In this document: positions 25,475 to 37,748 of the stretch, in pieces
How positions within the stretch are numbered: position 1 is the first letter of the stretch
Layout of the letters: every line of letters starts with the position of its first letter
Assembly: GCA_023260255.1 (NCBI GenBank)
Contig: JALQVV010000036.1
Location: 1 to 37,802 of the forward strand
DNA: 37,802 bases
Origin: Candidatus Saccharimonadia bacterium
GTDB lineage: Bacteria; Patescibacteriota; Saccharimonadia; Saccharimonadales; Saccharimonadaceae
Direction of reading: 5' to 3'
Translations under genes and position numbers: made by a program
Notes under the pieces: model-generated
What the model was told of the DNA's origin: nothing
Database searches by the model: none
Seen by the model: only the letters and a program-made list of their open reading frames with translations

Positions 25475-26295
25475 TTGCCTTCCGAAATGTCTAGTGCCGT
25501 TTTCAAAAGGCTGGCGATGAGCTTGTCGAGTTTTGCACAAAGTTGAGCCGTGACGGGCAGGGTTATAAAGTAGTCATCATTTCGCAGGCTATCGATGTCC
25601 TGCTGCAGGCCGCTACTAACTGAGGGTTGCCAAGCTTCTAGCCAGGCTATCTTCTGAAGCGGATCGGCCGCTGGATCTATCTGGGCTTTTATCTTTCCCC
25701 TTGCTCGGGCCAAAACAGTATCAACTGCGGATACATCAATACTATCTTTATGCTCAGAGTTGTAATACACCAGATACGGCACATCCCAGATGATGATCAT
25801 TGGGAACAATTTATTTGTGGCATTCCCTTGCCAGTGCTGGACTAGGTCGTCTCGCTTATCTATGATTGCGCGCTGTGCCCACGTGAGATCTTTACCGCAC
25901 GTGCGATATAGCAGTTCGAGCAATTCCGTATCATGCTTTTCCACGCTCTTGCGAAATTTCGTGAAACTATTGAACTGAATGCCCCTCGCCTTGGGACGTG
26001 GGACTGTTTTTGCAAGAATAAAGATGGTTGAAACAAGAGTCTTGTGCGCAAAGAGGTAAAAAGAAGACACGTCAAGAATGGTGTCTGGCAGTGAAAGATT
26101 ACCATTACCATCTGAGCGACGAGCGTATCCTGTAGGTGCAAGATTTCTTTTCGCACTGGTTTCTAATGCCAGGACTTCGTTCATAAAGAAGCCTTTGTAC
26201 GTATCAGAGTGCGAATCTGCACCAATAGAAAGCTGTGGAAGCTTAAACATTTGCTCTTTTGTGAGCGGGAATAATTCCAACGACATTATGTTCAT
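25471..26295 (-). CDS. Orphan protein with HEPN-like R-x5-H motif (first gene of trio)
   Basis: AIIDKRDDLVQHWQG; ends at 25471 where the next gene starts. Confidence 0.75.
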   Translation of the reverse strand: MNIMSLELFPLTKEQMFKLPQLSIGADSHSDTYKGFFMNEVLALETSAKRNLAPTGYARRSDGNGNLSLPDTILDVSSFYLFAHKTLVSTIFILAKTVPRPKARGIQFNSFTKFRKSVEKHDTELLELLYRTCGKDLTWAQRAIIDKRDDLVQHWQGNATNKLFPMIIIWDVPYLVYYNSEHKDSIDVSAVDTVLARARGKIKAQIDPAADPLQKIAWLEAWQPSVSSGLQQDIDSLRNDDYFITLPVTAQLCAKLDKLIASLLKTALDISEGK

Positions 26296-26367
26296 ATTTT
26301 AGGACAATCTCAACCAAAAATCATCTTCTTTGCTTTCTTATACAATTGATCCATACTGTTTTTCGTA

Positions 26368-26838
26368 ATGCCTCGATTAACCCACTCCACATACTCTGCC
26401 CAACACGAAGTCCTGCATGAACTGTGGCTACGAAGTGACGGAGGAGCGTACTCAGTCCTGTCGGCGAACGAGCAATGGGACCTTCACGACTTCTTCGCCA
26501 TTTCGGCCACGTTGTCAGAAGCTGAGCTCCGGGAACACCGACGATTAAAGAGCGCCGCGGATCCGTCGTTGCCGCACCGTGCCGGCCGGGCACTAAAGAA
26601 GTTGATCGAACGGCAGGCGGAGAGAGCGGAGGAGCAAGAAGCGCTGCAGGCAGCGAAGGCAGCTGGTCCAGCACCAGCGAAACGCAAGTACCGAAAGAAC
26701 GTCAACCGAAAGATCCGTGTGGAGTCAGTGGTGCATCCACAACCAGACGTCCAGAAGTTCGCACGTGCATTGATGGAACTTGCCAAGGAGATGGCAAAGA
26801 AAGAACAGGAAGAGCGGAAGAAGCGAGACGCGGCTTAG
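26368..26838 (+). CDS. Hypothetical charged protein
   Basis: 156 aa, rich in Ala/Glu/Lys/Arg; stop overlaps the convergent gene stop. Confidence 0.65.
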   Translation: MPRLTHSTYSAQHEVLHELWLRSDGGAYSVLSANEQWDLHDFFAISATLSEAELREHRRLKSAADPSLPHRAGRALKKLIERQAERAEEQEALQAAKAAGPAPAKRKYRKNVNRKIRVESVVHPQPDVQKFARALMELAKEMAKKEQEERKKRDAA

Positions 26839-27860
26839 GAGACTTCTGTAACCACTTTGCGAACAGCATCGACGACGTCAGTGCTAGTAGCGGAGAGTAG
26901 TGCTGCGGCACGTTGGCGCCAAAGGTTCTTGTCTTCCTTGGCGTCAACGACGAGGTAGAGACCGTCAATTCGATAGAGGATACAGACTCCCAAGTAGCGA
27001 ATGATTCGGTTTTCAAGCGCGGCGAGGGCTGGTGGTGTCACCTCGTCTGCGAGCGCGTCCCTATAGGCAGCCATGAATCGCGCGATAAACTCGACAGCAT
27101 CATCGAGATGCTCAGGTGGTAGCTCGAGCAGGTAGTGCGAAAACAGAAATGCAGGGTCAAAGGCTGGATCGCCGTGCCAGGCACGTTCGAGGTCGAGGAA
27201 CCGAATCTGGTTCGCGTCAACGAATATATTCTTTGAGGCTAAGTCTCCGAGAACGAGGCAACTGATCACACTTGGATCTTTGGTGATCAGATTTTCAGTT
27301 TCTTTTGGAAACGCCTTCATCGCAGGAGCAAGTCGCATACCGAGATGGAACTCGATGGCATCGGCATTCGCCTCAGCATTACCGCGGACCTGCTCATCGG
27401 TGATGCTGAGTGTCGCGGCATGGATAGTACCGATTTTGGCGCCAAAGTCTGAGGCACTGGCAACATGGGCTCGTCCCGCCTGCAGTTCGTTGACAAGCAG
27501 TGGTGCGCCTCGACGAACATCCGTCAGGACAGCGATATTACTTTCGGCATCGAATGATAGAACCATTGGGACAGTGTCAGGAACAATTTCGTTGAGCAGT
27601 TCGAGGATCTTTACTTCAAAGCCGACACGATTCGGATCAACCGGAATCTCGGGACGCGTCTTCACATGATCGCGGCTCTGGCGCAGATACGCAACTTTCT
27701 TTTCACCCGATGCGAGATCAAGCTCAACACGAAAGATCCAATTCACATAGGTCTGTTCAGTGACTTCTGTTGCACTGATAAGATGGCTGCCTGGAAACAA
27801 ACGAAGAACGTTCGATTCAACGTATTCGGACACATTATCTGAAGTCAGCTCAACTGCCAT
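26835..27860 (-). CDS. Phosphotransferase (APH/methylthioribose-kinase-like)
   Basis: CLVLGDLASKNIFVDANQIRFLDLERAWHGDPAFDPAFLFSHYL (Brenner and DFG-like motifs). Start MAVELTSDN near 27860. Confidence 0.8.
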   Translation of the reverse strand: MAVELTSDNVSEYVESNVLRLFPGSHLISATEVTEQTYVNWIFRVELDLASGEKKVAYLRQSRDHVKTRPEIPVDPNRVGFEVKILELLNEIVPDTVPMVLSFDAESNIAVLTDVRRGAPLLVNELQAGRAHVASASDFGAKIGTIHAATLSITDEQVRGNAEANADAIEFHLGMRLAPAMKAFPKETENLITKDPSVISCLVLGDLASKNIFVDANQIRFLDLERAWHGDPAFDPAFLFSHYLLELPPEHLDDAVEFIARFMAAYRDALADEVTPPALAALENRIIRYLGVCILYRIDGLYLVVDAKEDKNLWRQRAAALLSATSTDVVDAVRKVVTEVS

Positions 27861-27917
27861 ATTCTTATTCTCTGATTCATTATAGCAATTTAGTGATTTA
27901 CAACGAACTGAAATCAT

Positions 27918-28349
27918 TTAGCGCTCTCGCCCATGCGTATCGCGCATCTTCACACCCCGCTTCTTCAGCTGCTGCCAGACGGTGGTGTGGTCGACGCCAA
28001 AGTGAGCGCCGATACGGTAGAGGGACTTGCCGTCGGCGTAGAGCTCGACCGCTTCATCGACCTGCTCTGTGGTGAGGCCGCGTTGGCGGATCTCGATGCC
28101 TGCTCGTTTGAGCGTGGCCGTGACGGTTGTGGGGTGGACGTTGAAGTACTTGGCGAGTTCATGGGCTTTCTGGCCCATGACGTAGAGCTTGCAGAGCTCC
28201 CGAACTTGGTCTGGATCAAGGCGGTGAGGACGGGGGTGAACGGTACCGACAGAGCGAGAGACGCCCGTTTGAGCGTCCCTCTTGGCTTGGTCTAATACCT
28301 TGGAAAGCTGCTGAGCTGCGGTTTTATGATTTGAGTACGACCTCAGCAT
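27918..28349 (-). CDS. Tandem helix-turn-helix protein (no catalytic domain visible)
   Basis: LDPDQVRELCKLYVMGQKAHELAKYFNVHPTTVTATLKRAGI and LTTEQVDEAVELYADGKSLYRIGAHFGVDHTTVWQQLKKRGV. Confidence 0.8.
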   Translation of the reverse strand: MLRSYSNHKTAAQQLSKVLDQAKRDAQTGVSRSVGTVHPRPHRLDPDQVRELCKLYVMGQKAHELAKYFNVHPTTVTATLKRAGIEIRQRGLTTEQVDEAVELYADGKSLYRIGAHFGVDHTTVWQQLKKRGVKMRDTHGRER

Positions 28350-28365
28350 CCCCACCAAAATTATT

Positions 28366-28395
28366 AATATATCTGCACACTTGTGCAGATATATT
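28366..28395. promoter_or_regulatory. 14-bp perfect inverted repeat in divergent intergenic region
   Basis: AATATATCTGCACA-CT-TGTGCAGATATATT. Confidence 0.75.
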
Positions 28396-28431
28396 TTTGG
28401 CCAAAGTTCTTGCGCTGTCGTACAAATTCAT

Positions 28432-28448
28432 ATACCATAGGGGGGTAT
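28432..28448. promoter_or_regulatory. CsoR-type operator
   Basis: ATACCATAGGGGGGTAT, G-tract pseudo-palindrome directly upstream of a csoR-containing operon. Confidence 0.7.
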
Positions 28449-28910
28449 ATGAATCACACGCATTCAACTACCTACTCTCAGGTCGCTGTCGCAGCAACAT
28501 TGCACTGCCTGACCGGCTGTGCAATTGGTGAAATAAGCGGCATGGTGATTAGCAATATCCTCAACCTGGCTGTTTTGCCGAGCATTCTCATTTCTACTGG
28601 TCTGGCATTTGTTTTCGGATATACTTTGTCGATCATCCCCTTGCTGCAGTATAAAGTTCCCGTTAAAAAAGCACTCCTGACAGTACTTGCTGCTGATTCG
28701 CTGTCGATTCTCGTAATGGAAATTGCCGACAATACCATCATGGCAATCGTGCCAGGTGCCATGAATGCCAATTTGGTCAATCCAATATTTTGGACGACCT
28801 TGCCCCTATCACTTTTTGCGGGATTCTTGGTCGCATTACCGGTCAACCAATACTTATTAAATCGGGGAAAGGGACATGCACTCGTGCATGAATCAATGCA
28901 CCATGGCTAA
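28449..28910 (+). CDS. DUF4396 family membrane protein
   Basis: ATLHCLTGCAIGEISGMVI...; ATG 28449 directly after the operator. Confidence 0.85.
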   Translation: MNHTHSTTYSQVAVAATLHCLTGCAIGEISGMVISNILNLAVLPSILISTGLAFVFGYTLSIIPLLQYKVPVKKALLTVLAADSLSILVMEIADNTIMAIVPGAMNANLVNPIFWTTLPLSLFAGFLVALPVNQYLLNRGKGHALVHESMHHG

Positions 28911-29184
28911 ACAAACGTATGGATATGCCGAAAATAAAGATGCCGTACTCAAACGGCTCAGTCGCGCCGAGGGTCAGATTCGTGGCATTGCCAAAATGGT
29001 CGACGACGATCAGTACTGTATTGATATCCTGACTCAGATCACCGCTGCGCAGGCAGCTCTGGACAAAGTTGCCCTGGAATTAATCCGTGACCATACTAAA
29101 CACTGTATGATGCATGCCGAGGGTGACGATGAAATGCGCATCAAAGCAGATGAACTAACCGCGGCGATTGGCCGCATGATCTAG
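28903..29184 (+). CDS. csoR: CsoR-family copper-sensing repressor
   Basis: KRLSRAEGQIRGIAKMVDDDQYCIDILTQITAAQAALDKVALELIRDHTKHCMMH, with the C-H-C ligand pattern. Confidence 0.92.
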   Translation: MAKQTYGYAENKDAVLKRLSRAEGQIRGIAKMVDDDQYCIDILTQITAAQAALDKVALELIRDHTKHCMMHAEGDDEMRIKADELTAAIGRMI

Positions 29185-29193
29185 GGAGGAAAT

Positions 29194-29568
29194 ATGATCA
29201 ACAAACCACTTATTGCCGGTGTCGTTGGGTTTTTACTGGGCGGATTACTCGTATCTATCGCCGCAACGACTTTTGACAAGCCAGCCGACACGACAAATGA
29301 TACTGAGGTAAGTATGAGCCAAATGACCGAAATGCTTAAACCCCTCCAGGGTGATGCCTACGACCGAACATTTATTGAGCATATGATCGATCACCACCAG
29401 GCCGCTATAGATATGGCGCACCTCTCGGAAACCCGCGCCAAACACCAAGAAATCAAAGATCTTTCACTTGCGATCATCGCAGCGCAGGAAAAAGAAATCA
29501 CCGATATGAAAGCATGGCAAAAGCTGTGGGGATATGCGGATTCATCTAATTCTCAGATGAACCACTAG
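29194..29568 (+). CDS. DUF305 family exported protein
   Basis: TM anchor; DRTFIEHMIDHHQAAIDMAHL...EKEITDMKAWQ. Confidence 0.9.
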   Translation: MINKPLIAGVVGFLLGGLLVSIAATTFDKPADTTNDTEVSMSQMTEMLKPLQGDAYDRTFIEHMIDHHQAAIDMAHLSETRAKHQEIKDLSLAIIAAQEKEITDMKAWQKLWGYADSSNSQMNH

Positions 29569-29704
29569 TATTTTTCTCGGCAATGTGCTTTAATACGAGT
29601 GTTCAGAAGCATGCGCCGAAATACGTGTTCCTCCATGGATACAGCAGTAATCCGCAGTTGGTCGATCTGACGAAAGCAGTAACCAGAGAGAAGTACATAT
29701 TTCA

Positions 29705-30010
29705 ATGGCAACCCAAAATTTGTTTATCGGTAGCTTGGCTTACGCTACCACTGACGACACACTGAAAGCTTTTTTTGAGCAAATCGGTCCTGTCGCCAGC
29801 GCCCGTGTTATCACTGATCGTGATAGCGGCCGATCGAAAGGCTTTGGCTTTGTTGAATTCGAAAGCGATGACGACAACCAAAAAGCAGTTGATCAGCTAA
29901 ACGGCAAAGAGCTTGACGGACGAGCAATCAACGTCAGCTTGGCTCGGCCAAAAGAAGACCGCCCACGCGGCGGCGACAACGGCGGTTCATTCCGTCAGCG
30001 CAGCTGGTAG
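29705..30010 (+). CDS. RRM RNA-binding protein
   Basis: NLFIGSLAY (RNP2), KGFGFVEF (RNP1), Gly/Arg tail. Confidence 0.95.
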   Translation: MATQNLFIGSLAYATTDDTLKAFFEQIGPVASARVITDRDSGRSKGFGFVEFESDDDNQKAVDQLNGKELDGRAINVSLARPKEDRPRGGDNGGSFRQRSW

Positions 30011-30022
30011 TCTACCGGCACG

Positions 30023-30061
30023 CAAATAAAATACCTCGCACTGTGCGAGGTATTTTATTTG
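30023..30061. terminator. Perfect 18-bp bidirectional terminator
   Basis: CAAATAAAATACCTCGCA-CTG-TGCGAGGTATTTTATTTG. Confidence 0.9.
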
Positions 30062-30435
30062 AAAAAAGGCAGTGGAGAGTTCAACCAATCTAGACCCAGT
30101 CCGAGCACACGATTGATAATTCCATAGCCGTTAAGCAGCCAGATCGTCACCATGACAACCACTGCAGTCAGCAGCCAAAAAAGCGCCTTGATTGTCCAAT
30201 GCTGTCGCTTCAACCAGTCCTGCCAAGCATCATACTTGCCCCGCGCAAAATGGAGTACTCGCTGCGCCCATTCAAATTCAGTCGACAAAATACCTAAGCC
30301 CGCAAACACCACCAACCAGCCTGGCCCGGGATAGGGAATCATAACAATACCCGCTAATAGCACAATACCGCCAACCACACCGATAAATGTTTTTTTCGCC
30401 TGCTTTTTCACTCTTTTTAGTATATCATCAGCCAT
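30055..30435 (-). CDS. PGPGW-motif transmembrane protein (TIGR02611-like)
   Basis: IPYPGPGWLVVFAGLGILSTEFEWAQRVL. Confidence 0.85.
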   Translation of the reverse strand: MADDILKRVKKQAKKTFIGVVGGIVLLAGIVMIPYPGPGWLVVFAGLGILSTEFEWAQRVLHFARGKYDAWQDWLKRQHWTIKALFWLLTAVVVMVTIWLLNGYGIINRVLGLGLDWLNSPLPFFK

Positions 30436-30471
30436 AGCCACGCCATGATAAGCACTATATAATTGATGTAT

Positions 30472-30867
30472 ATGGCTGGTTATTCACATCGAACACTTCG
30501 CGACAAATTGGAAATCAAACCTGGCATGCGTTTGTATTTTTATCAGCTGCCGCATGATGTTGCCAAAGAATTGGGTGATTTAGATGATGATACGACAATT
30601 GTCCATGACGAAGTACTTGCTAATTATTTTCATTATTTCATCTCGACAATAGCCGAACTCCGTATGATCGCCGAAACCATAGCACCGCTCAAAGCGCCAG
30701 GCCAAATCGTCTGGATTTCCTGGCCCAAAAAATCATCCAAGGTCAAAAGTGAACTAACCGAACAGGATCTCCGAGATATCCTACTCCCCACTGGTTTGGT
30801 GGACACCAAAGTCGCTGCCGTTTCCGATATCTATTCCGGATTAAAATTCGTCTGGCGCAAAAAATAG
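30472..30867 (+). CDS. DUF3052-like protein
   Basis: KLEIKPGMRLYFYQLP...KAPGQIVWISWPKKSSKV...LRDILLPTGLVDTKVAAVSDIYSGLKFVWRKK. Confidence 0.8.
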   Translation: MAGYSHRTLRDKLEIKPGMRLYFYQLPHDVAKELGDLDDDTTIVHDEVLANYFHYFISTIAELRMIAETIAPLKAPGQIVWISWPKKSSKVKSELTEQDLRDILLPTGLVDTKVAAVSDIYSGLKFVWRKK

Positions 30868-31608
30868 TTACTTGGTGCGGCGGCGGAGCGTTAACGCACC
30901 AAGCAAAATCGCGCCAATAGCAAATGCCAGTACCACCCAGAGATCACGCCATGCCTCACTGGTAATATCACTATGATCAACCACGATATTCAATGCATCG
31001 ATAGCATAGGTTACTGGCAAAAAGTATGCAATTGCTTCGAGCAAATCAGGCATTTGCGATAGCGGCATCAGCAGTCCACAGATCAATAGTTGTGGCAATA
31101 TAAATGCGGGCATAAACTGCACCGCCTGGAATTCTGTCCGGGCAAATGCACTCACAAACAACCCAAGCGCCGTCCCCAGCAGCGCATCCGCAAGCGCCAT
31201 CACAACCAAAAACCACTGCGGCCCCTCAATAGCGACACCAATCCAATACACCAGCACCGAACTGGCAATTCCCGCCTGAATAACTGCTAGTAGCCCAAAC
31301 GCCAGCATATACCCCACGACAAAGTCCAACTTGGCAATAGGCAGCGCCATCAATCGCTCTAGTGTGCCACCCGTTCGTTCGCGTAGCGTTGCGATCGATG
31401 TCACGATGAACATAATAATAAATGGGAAGACACCCAATAGTGCTGGCGCCAAACGGTCAAACACCGTTAGATTGTCGGTGAATAACCACCGTAACAACCA
31501 CAGCAAAATAACCGGCACAAAGAAAATCAGTGCGACCGTACGATGATCGTGTGCTAATTGCTCCAAAACACGGCGCATCGTCGCAAAAGTGACTTTGACA
31601 TGGTACAT
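30868..31608 (-). CDS. ABC-2 type transporter permease
   Basis: Six TM-like helices; RTGGTLERLMALPIAKLDFVVGYM. Confidence 0.92.
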   Translation of the reverse strand: MYHVKVTFATMRRVLEQLAHDHRTVALIFFVPVILLWLLRWLFTDNLTVFDRLAPALLGVFPFIIMFIVTSIATLRERTGGTLERLMALPIAKLDFVVGYMLAFGLLAVIQAGIASSVLVYWIGVAIEGPQWFLVVMALADALLGTALGLFVSAFARTEFQAVQFMPAFILPQLLICGLLMPLSQMPDLLEAIAYFLPVTYAIDALNIVVDHSDITSEAWRDLWVVLAFAIGAILLGALTLRRRTK

Positions 31609-32354
31609 TACTGTCGTACCTCCGCATGTTTGATCTGGTCCGCTCTTTCGGCCGCATGGATCATGGTGATAAACGCATCACCGACCGACTGTTTTTTCGT
31701 CGCAGTCAATAATTTTGCCTGCGTATCGTGCCAGAGTAATTTACCATCGCGGAGTAGTAACAAATTACCGCACCGCTCCGCCTCATCCATGACATGGCTT
31801 GACACCAGTAGGGTCTTACCTTCTTTTGCCAGATCATGAAACATATCCCACAGTTCGTTCCGCAGTACCGGATCCAGGCCAACCGTTGGCTCGTCCAACA
31901 CTAACAATTCCGGGTCTCCGAGGAGCGCAACCGCCAGGCTCACCCTTGCCTTTTGACCACCAGACAAACTCTCAACCAGCTGTCGCTTTTGTGGTTGCAG
32001 TTTCACTTGTCCAATCACGCGATCAACTTTGTTTGCATTTGCTCCAACCAAAACACCAAAATAACGCAGGTTTTGTTCGACAGTTAAATCAGGGTAAACG
32101 GCCGGACTCTGTGTAACATAACCAATCTTGCTCCGTAATAATTTGTGGCCTGCCGACTCACCCAGTACATTCAAATCACCATTGTATTTCTGTACGCCGA
32201 CAATTGTCCGCATGAGCGTCGTTTTGCCGCTTCCACTTGGCCCGATCAGCCCTGTTAAACTCCCCTTTTCGACAGTGAATCCAAGGTCAGCAAGGATGAT
32301 ACGCTTACCCTTTTCTACCCGTAGTTTGTCAGCCTCAATAGCTGCTTGTGTCAT
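31608..32354 (-). CDS. ABC transporter ATP-binding protein
   Basis: GPSGSGKTTLMRTI, LSGGQKARVSLAVALLGDPELLVLDEPTVGLDP. Confidence 0.96.
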   Translation of the reverse strand: MTQAAIEADKLRVEKGKRIILADLGFTVEKGSLTGLIGPSGSGKTTLMRTIVGVQKYNGDLNVLGESAGHKLLRSKIGYVTQSPAVYPDLTVEQNLRYFGVLVGANANKVDRVIGQVKLQPQKRQLVESLSGGQKARVSLAVALLGDPELLVLDEPTVGLDPVLRNELWDMFHDLAKEGKTLLVSSHVMDEAERCGNLLLLRDGKLLWHDTQAKLLTATKKQSVGDAFITMIHAAERADQIKHAEVRQ

Positions 32355-32382
32355 AGATTCATTGTAACAAAATCAGCGGATC

Positions 32383-36023
<3,641 letters not shown>

Positions 36024-36024
<1 letters not shown>

Positions 36025-36902
36025 CAGAATTTTCCTGCATTGTTGCGAAGTCGGGCAACACGATCAGCCAGCGGCGGGTGTGTGCTAAATAGCGTCGCAA
36101 TCGCACCTGGTTTGAGTGGGTTGCTGAAAAAAAGGTGTGCTGTCGACGAACTTTGGCGGCGCATGGGCCGACCATGTTTTTCGAGTTGCTCCAGCGCACT
36201 TGCCAGGCCTTCGGGGTCTCGCGTTGTCATAGCACCGGTTGCATCAGCCAAATATTCGCGCTGGCGACTGATAGCAAACTGGATCAACGCAGCCATAATT
36301 GGTGCCAAAACAATCAACACAACACCAACGACCAAGACAATAGGATTGATGTTGCGATTATCATTGTTGTCGCCCCAGAAAAACATTCGCAGCGCCAGAT
36401 CAGACAGTAGACCAATGGCACTCACCAGACCAAATGCAATCATACTGACACGAATATCGTAATTTTGGACATGCCCCATTTCGTGCGCCATCACTGCCTC
36501 TAGCTCACGGTCGTCCATAATATCCATGATGCCTGTCGTTGCCGCGACAATCGCATGTTTTGGATCGCGGCCAGTTGCAAATGCATTGGGTGCCGGATCA
36601 TCGATAATATAGACTTTTGGCATAGGCATGCCCGTCGCAATCGACAGGTTCTCAACAATTCGATACAAGCGTGGATTATCCCGCTTCTCGATTTCCTGCG
36701 CTCCCGTCGCCATGACCGCCAATTTGGATGCCGCGAAATACTGAATCAACGCATAAATAGCAGCGCCACCAATCACCCAATAGGTAATCGACGTATTGCC
36801 ATAATACGCACTAATCAACCACCCGATCACACTGACCAGACCGATAAATAGCGCCATGATCAGCAACGTGTTTCGTTTGTTAGCAGCAATAGCTCCGTAC
36901 AT
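36024..36902 (-). CDS. htpX: HtpX-like M48 metalloprotease
   Basis: LEAVMAHEMGHVQNYDIRVSM; N-terminal TM helices. Confidence 0.95.
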
Positions 36903-36930
36903 TGTTTAGACTCTCACACCTCTTATGGGA

Positions 36931-37500
36931 TTATTTCGAAAAATCAACGTCAACTGGTTTGTCGACAGTTGCACGTTCGCTCTCATCAACGTCAAAGAAC
37001 TCGCGTTGTTTAAACCCAAGCATGCCCGCAAAAATATTATTTGGGAACAGTTGGATTTTTGTATTAAGGTCACGGACACCCGTGTTATAGAAACGACGAG
37101 CGGCCTGGATTTTGTCTTCAGTATCAACCAATTCTTGTTGCAGTTCGCTAAAGTTCTGGCTGGCCTTGAGGTCAGGATAGGCTTCGGCGACAGCAAAGAC
37201 GCTCTTGAGCGCATCAGTTAGCATGTTGTCAGCTTTTGCAGCCTCTTTTGGTGAACTTGCGCCTACAACAGCCGCGCGGGCTTCGGTGACCTTTTCGAAC
37301 ACGCCACTTTCGTGTTTGGCGTAGCCTTTAACCGTATTTACAAGGTTCGGGATCAAATCAGCACGGCGCTTCAGCTGAACAGTGATGTCGCTCCATGCTT
37401 CGTCAACACGAATCTTGAGCGTTACCAAACTGTTGTATGTCATCCACACGAACAGGACAATCACCGCGATGATGATGCCAATTATAATCAATGCTGTCAT
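36931..37500 (-). CDS. lemA: LemA family protein
   Basis: YNSLVTLKIRVDEAWSDITVQLKRRADLIPNLVNTVKGYAKHE...RRFYNTGVRDLNTKIQLFPNN. Confidence 0.95.
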   Translation of the reverse strand: MTALIIIGIIIAVIVLFVWMTYNSLVTLKIRVDEAWSDITVQLKRRADLIPNLVNTVKGYAKHESGVFEKVTEARAAVVGASSPKEAAKADNMLTDALKSVFAVAEAYPDLKASQNFSELQQELVDTEDKIQAARRFYNTGVRDLNTKIQLFPNNIFAGMLGFKQREFFDVDESERATVDKPVDVDFSK

Positions 37501-37579
37501 TTCTGAAATTCCCCTTAATTTTCGTTATTCGTTGATACTATAATTATAGCAATTTTCGGTAAAAATAGCGAAGATAACC

Positions 37580-37616
37580 AAAGAAAACACCCCACGTATA
37601 GTGAGGTGTTTTCTTT
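37580..37616 (-). terminator. Terminator after the tRNA-Phe-derived unit
   Basis: AAAGAAAACACC / GGTGTTTTCTTT. Confidence 0.8.
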
Positions 37617-37708
37617 GGTGGCTCCTCCCAGCCTTGAACTGAGGACGGAGCCCTCAGCGCAATCATTCGCTCTGAAGGCCTTGGCCTGAAGAGCCTTGTG
37701 TCCTCCAA
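37616..37708 (-). ncRNA. tRNA-Phe-derived unit (antisense anticodon arm plus sense T-arm/acceptor with CCA)
   Basis: Minus: GGAGGACACAAGGCTCTTCAGGCCAAGGCCTTCAGAGCGAATGATTGCGCTGAGGGCTCCGTCCTCAGTTCAAGGCTGGGAGGAGCCACCA. Expression unknown. Confidence 0.45.
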
Positions 37709-37717
37709 AAAGAAAAG

Positions 37718-37740
37718 AGACCAGTTAGTTATACTGATCT
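37718..37740 (-). terminator. Terminator of tRNA-Phe
   Basis: Minus: AGATCAGT-ataacta-ACTGGTCT then CTTTTCTTTTT. Confidence 0.75.
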
Positions 37741-37748
37741 TCTTTCTT

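Noticed and set aside
26321-26674. 117-aa minus ORF rich in Pro/Leu/Ser
   Set aside because: Complementary-strand artefact of the GC-rich gene 26368-26838.
29583-29765. 60-aa plus ORF upstream of the RRM gene
   Set aside because: Overlaps the RRM start out of frame and has no RBS; treated as 5' leader.
37616-37708. Second intact tRNA gene
   Set aside because: T-arm, acceptor strand and CCA are present but no canonical anticodon loop (no U33 context) and no D-arm; treated as a tRNA-like fragment.
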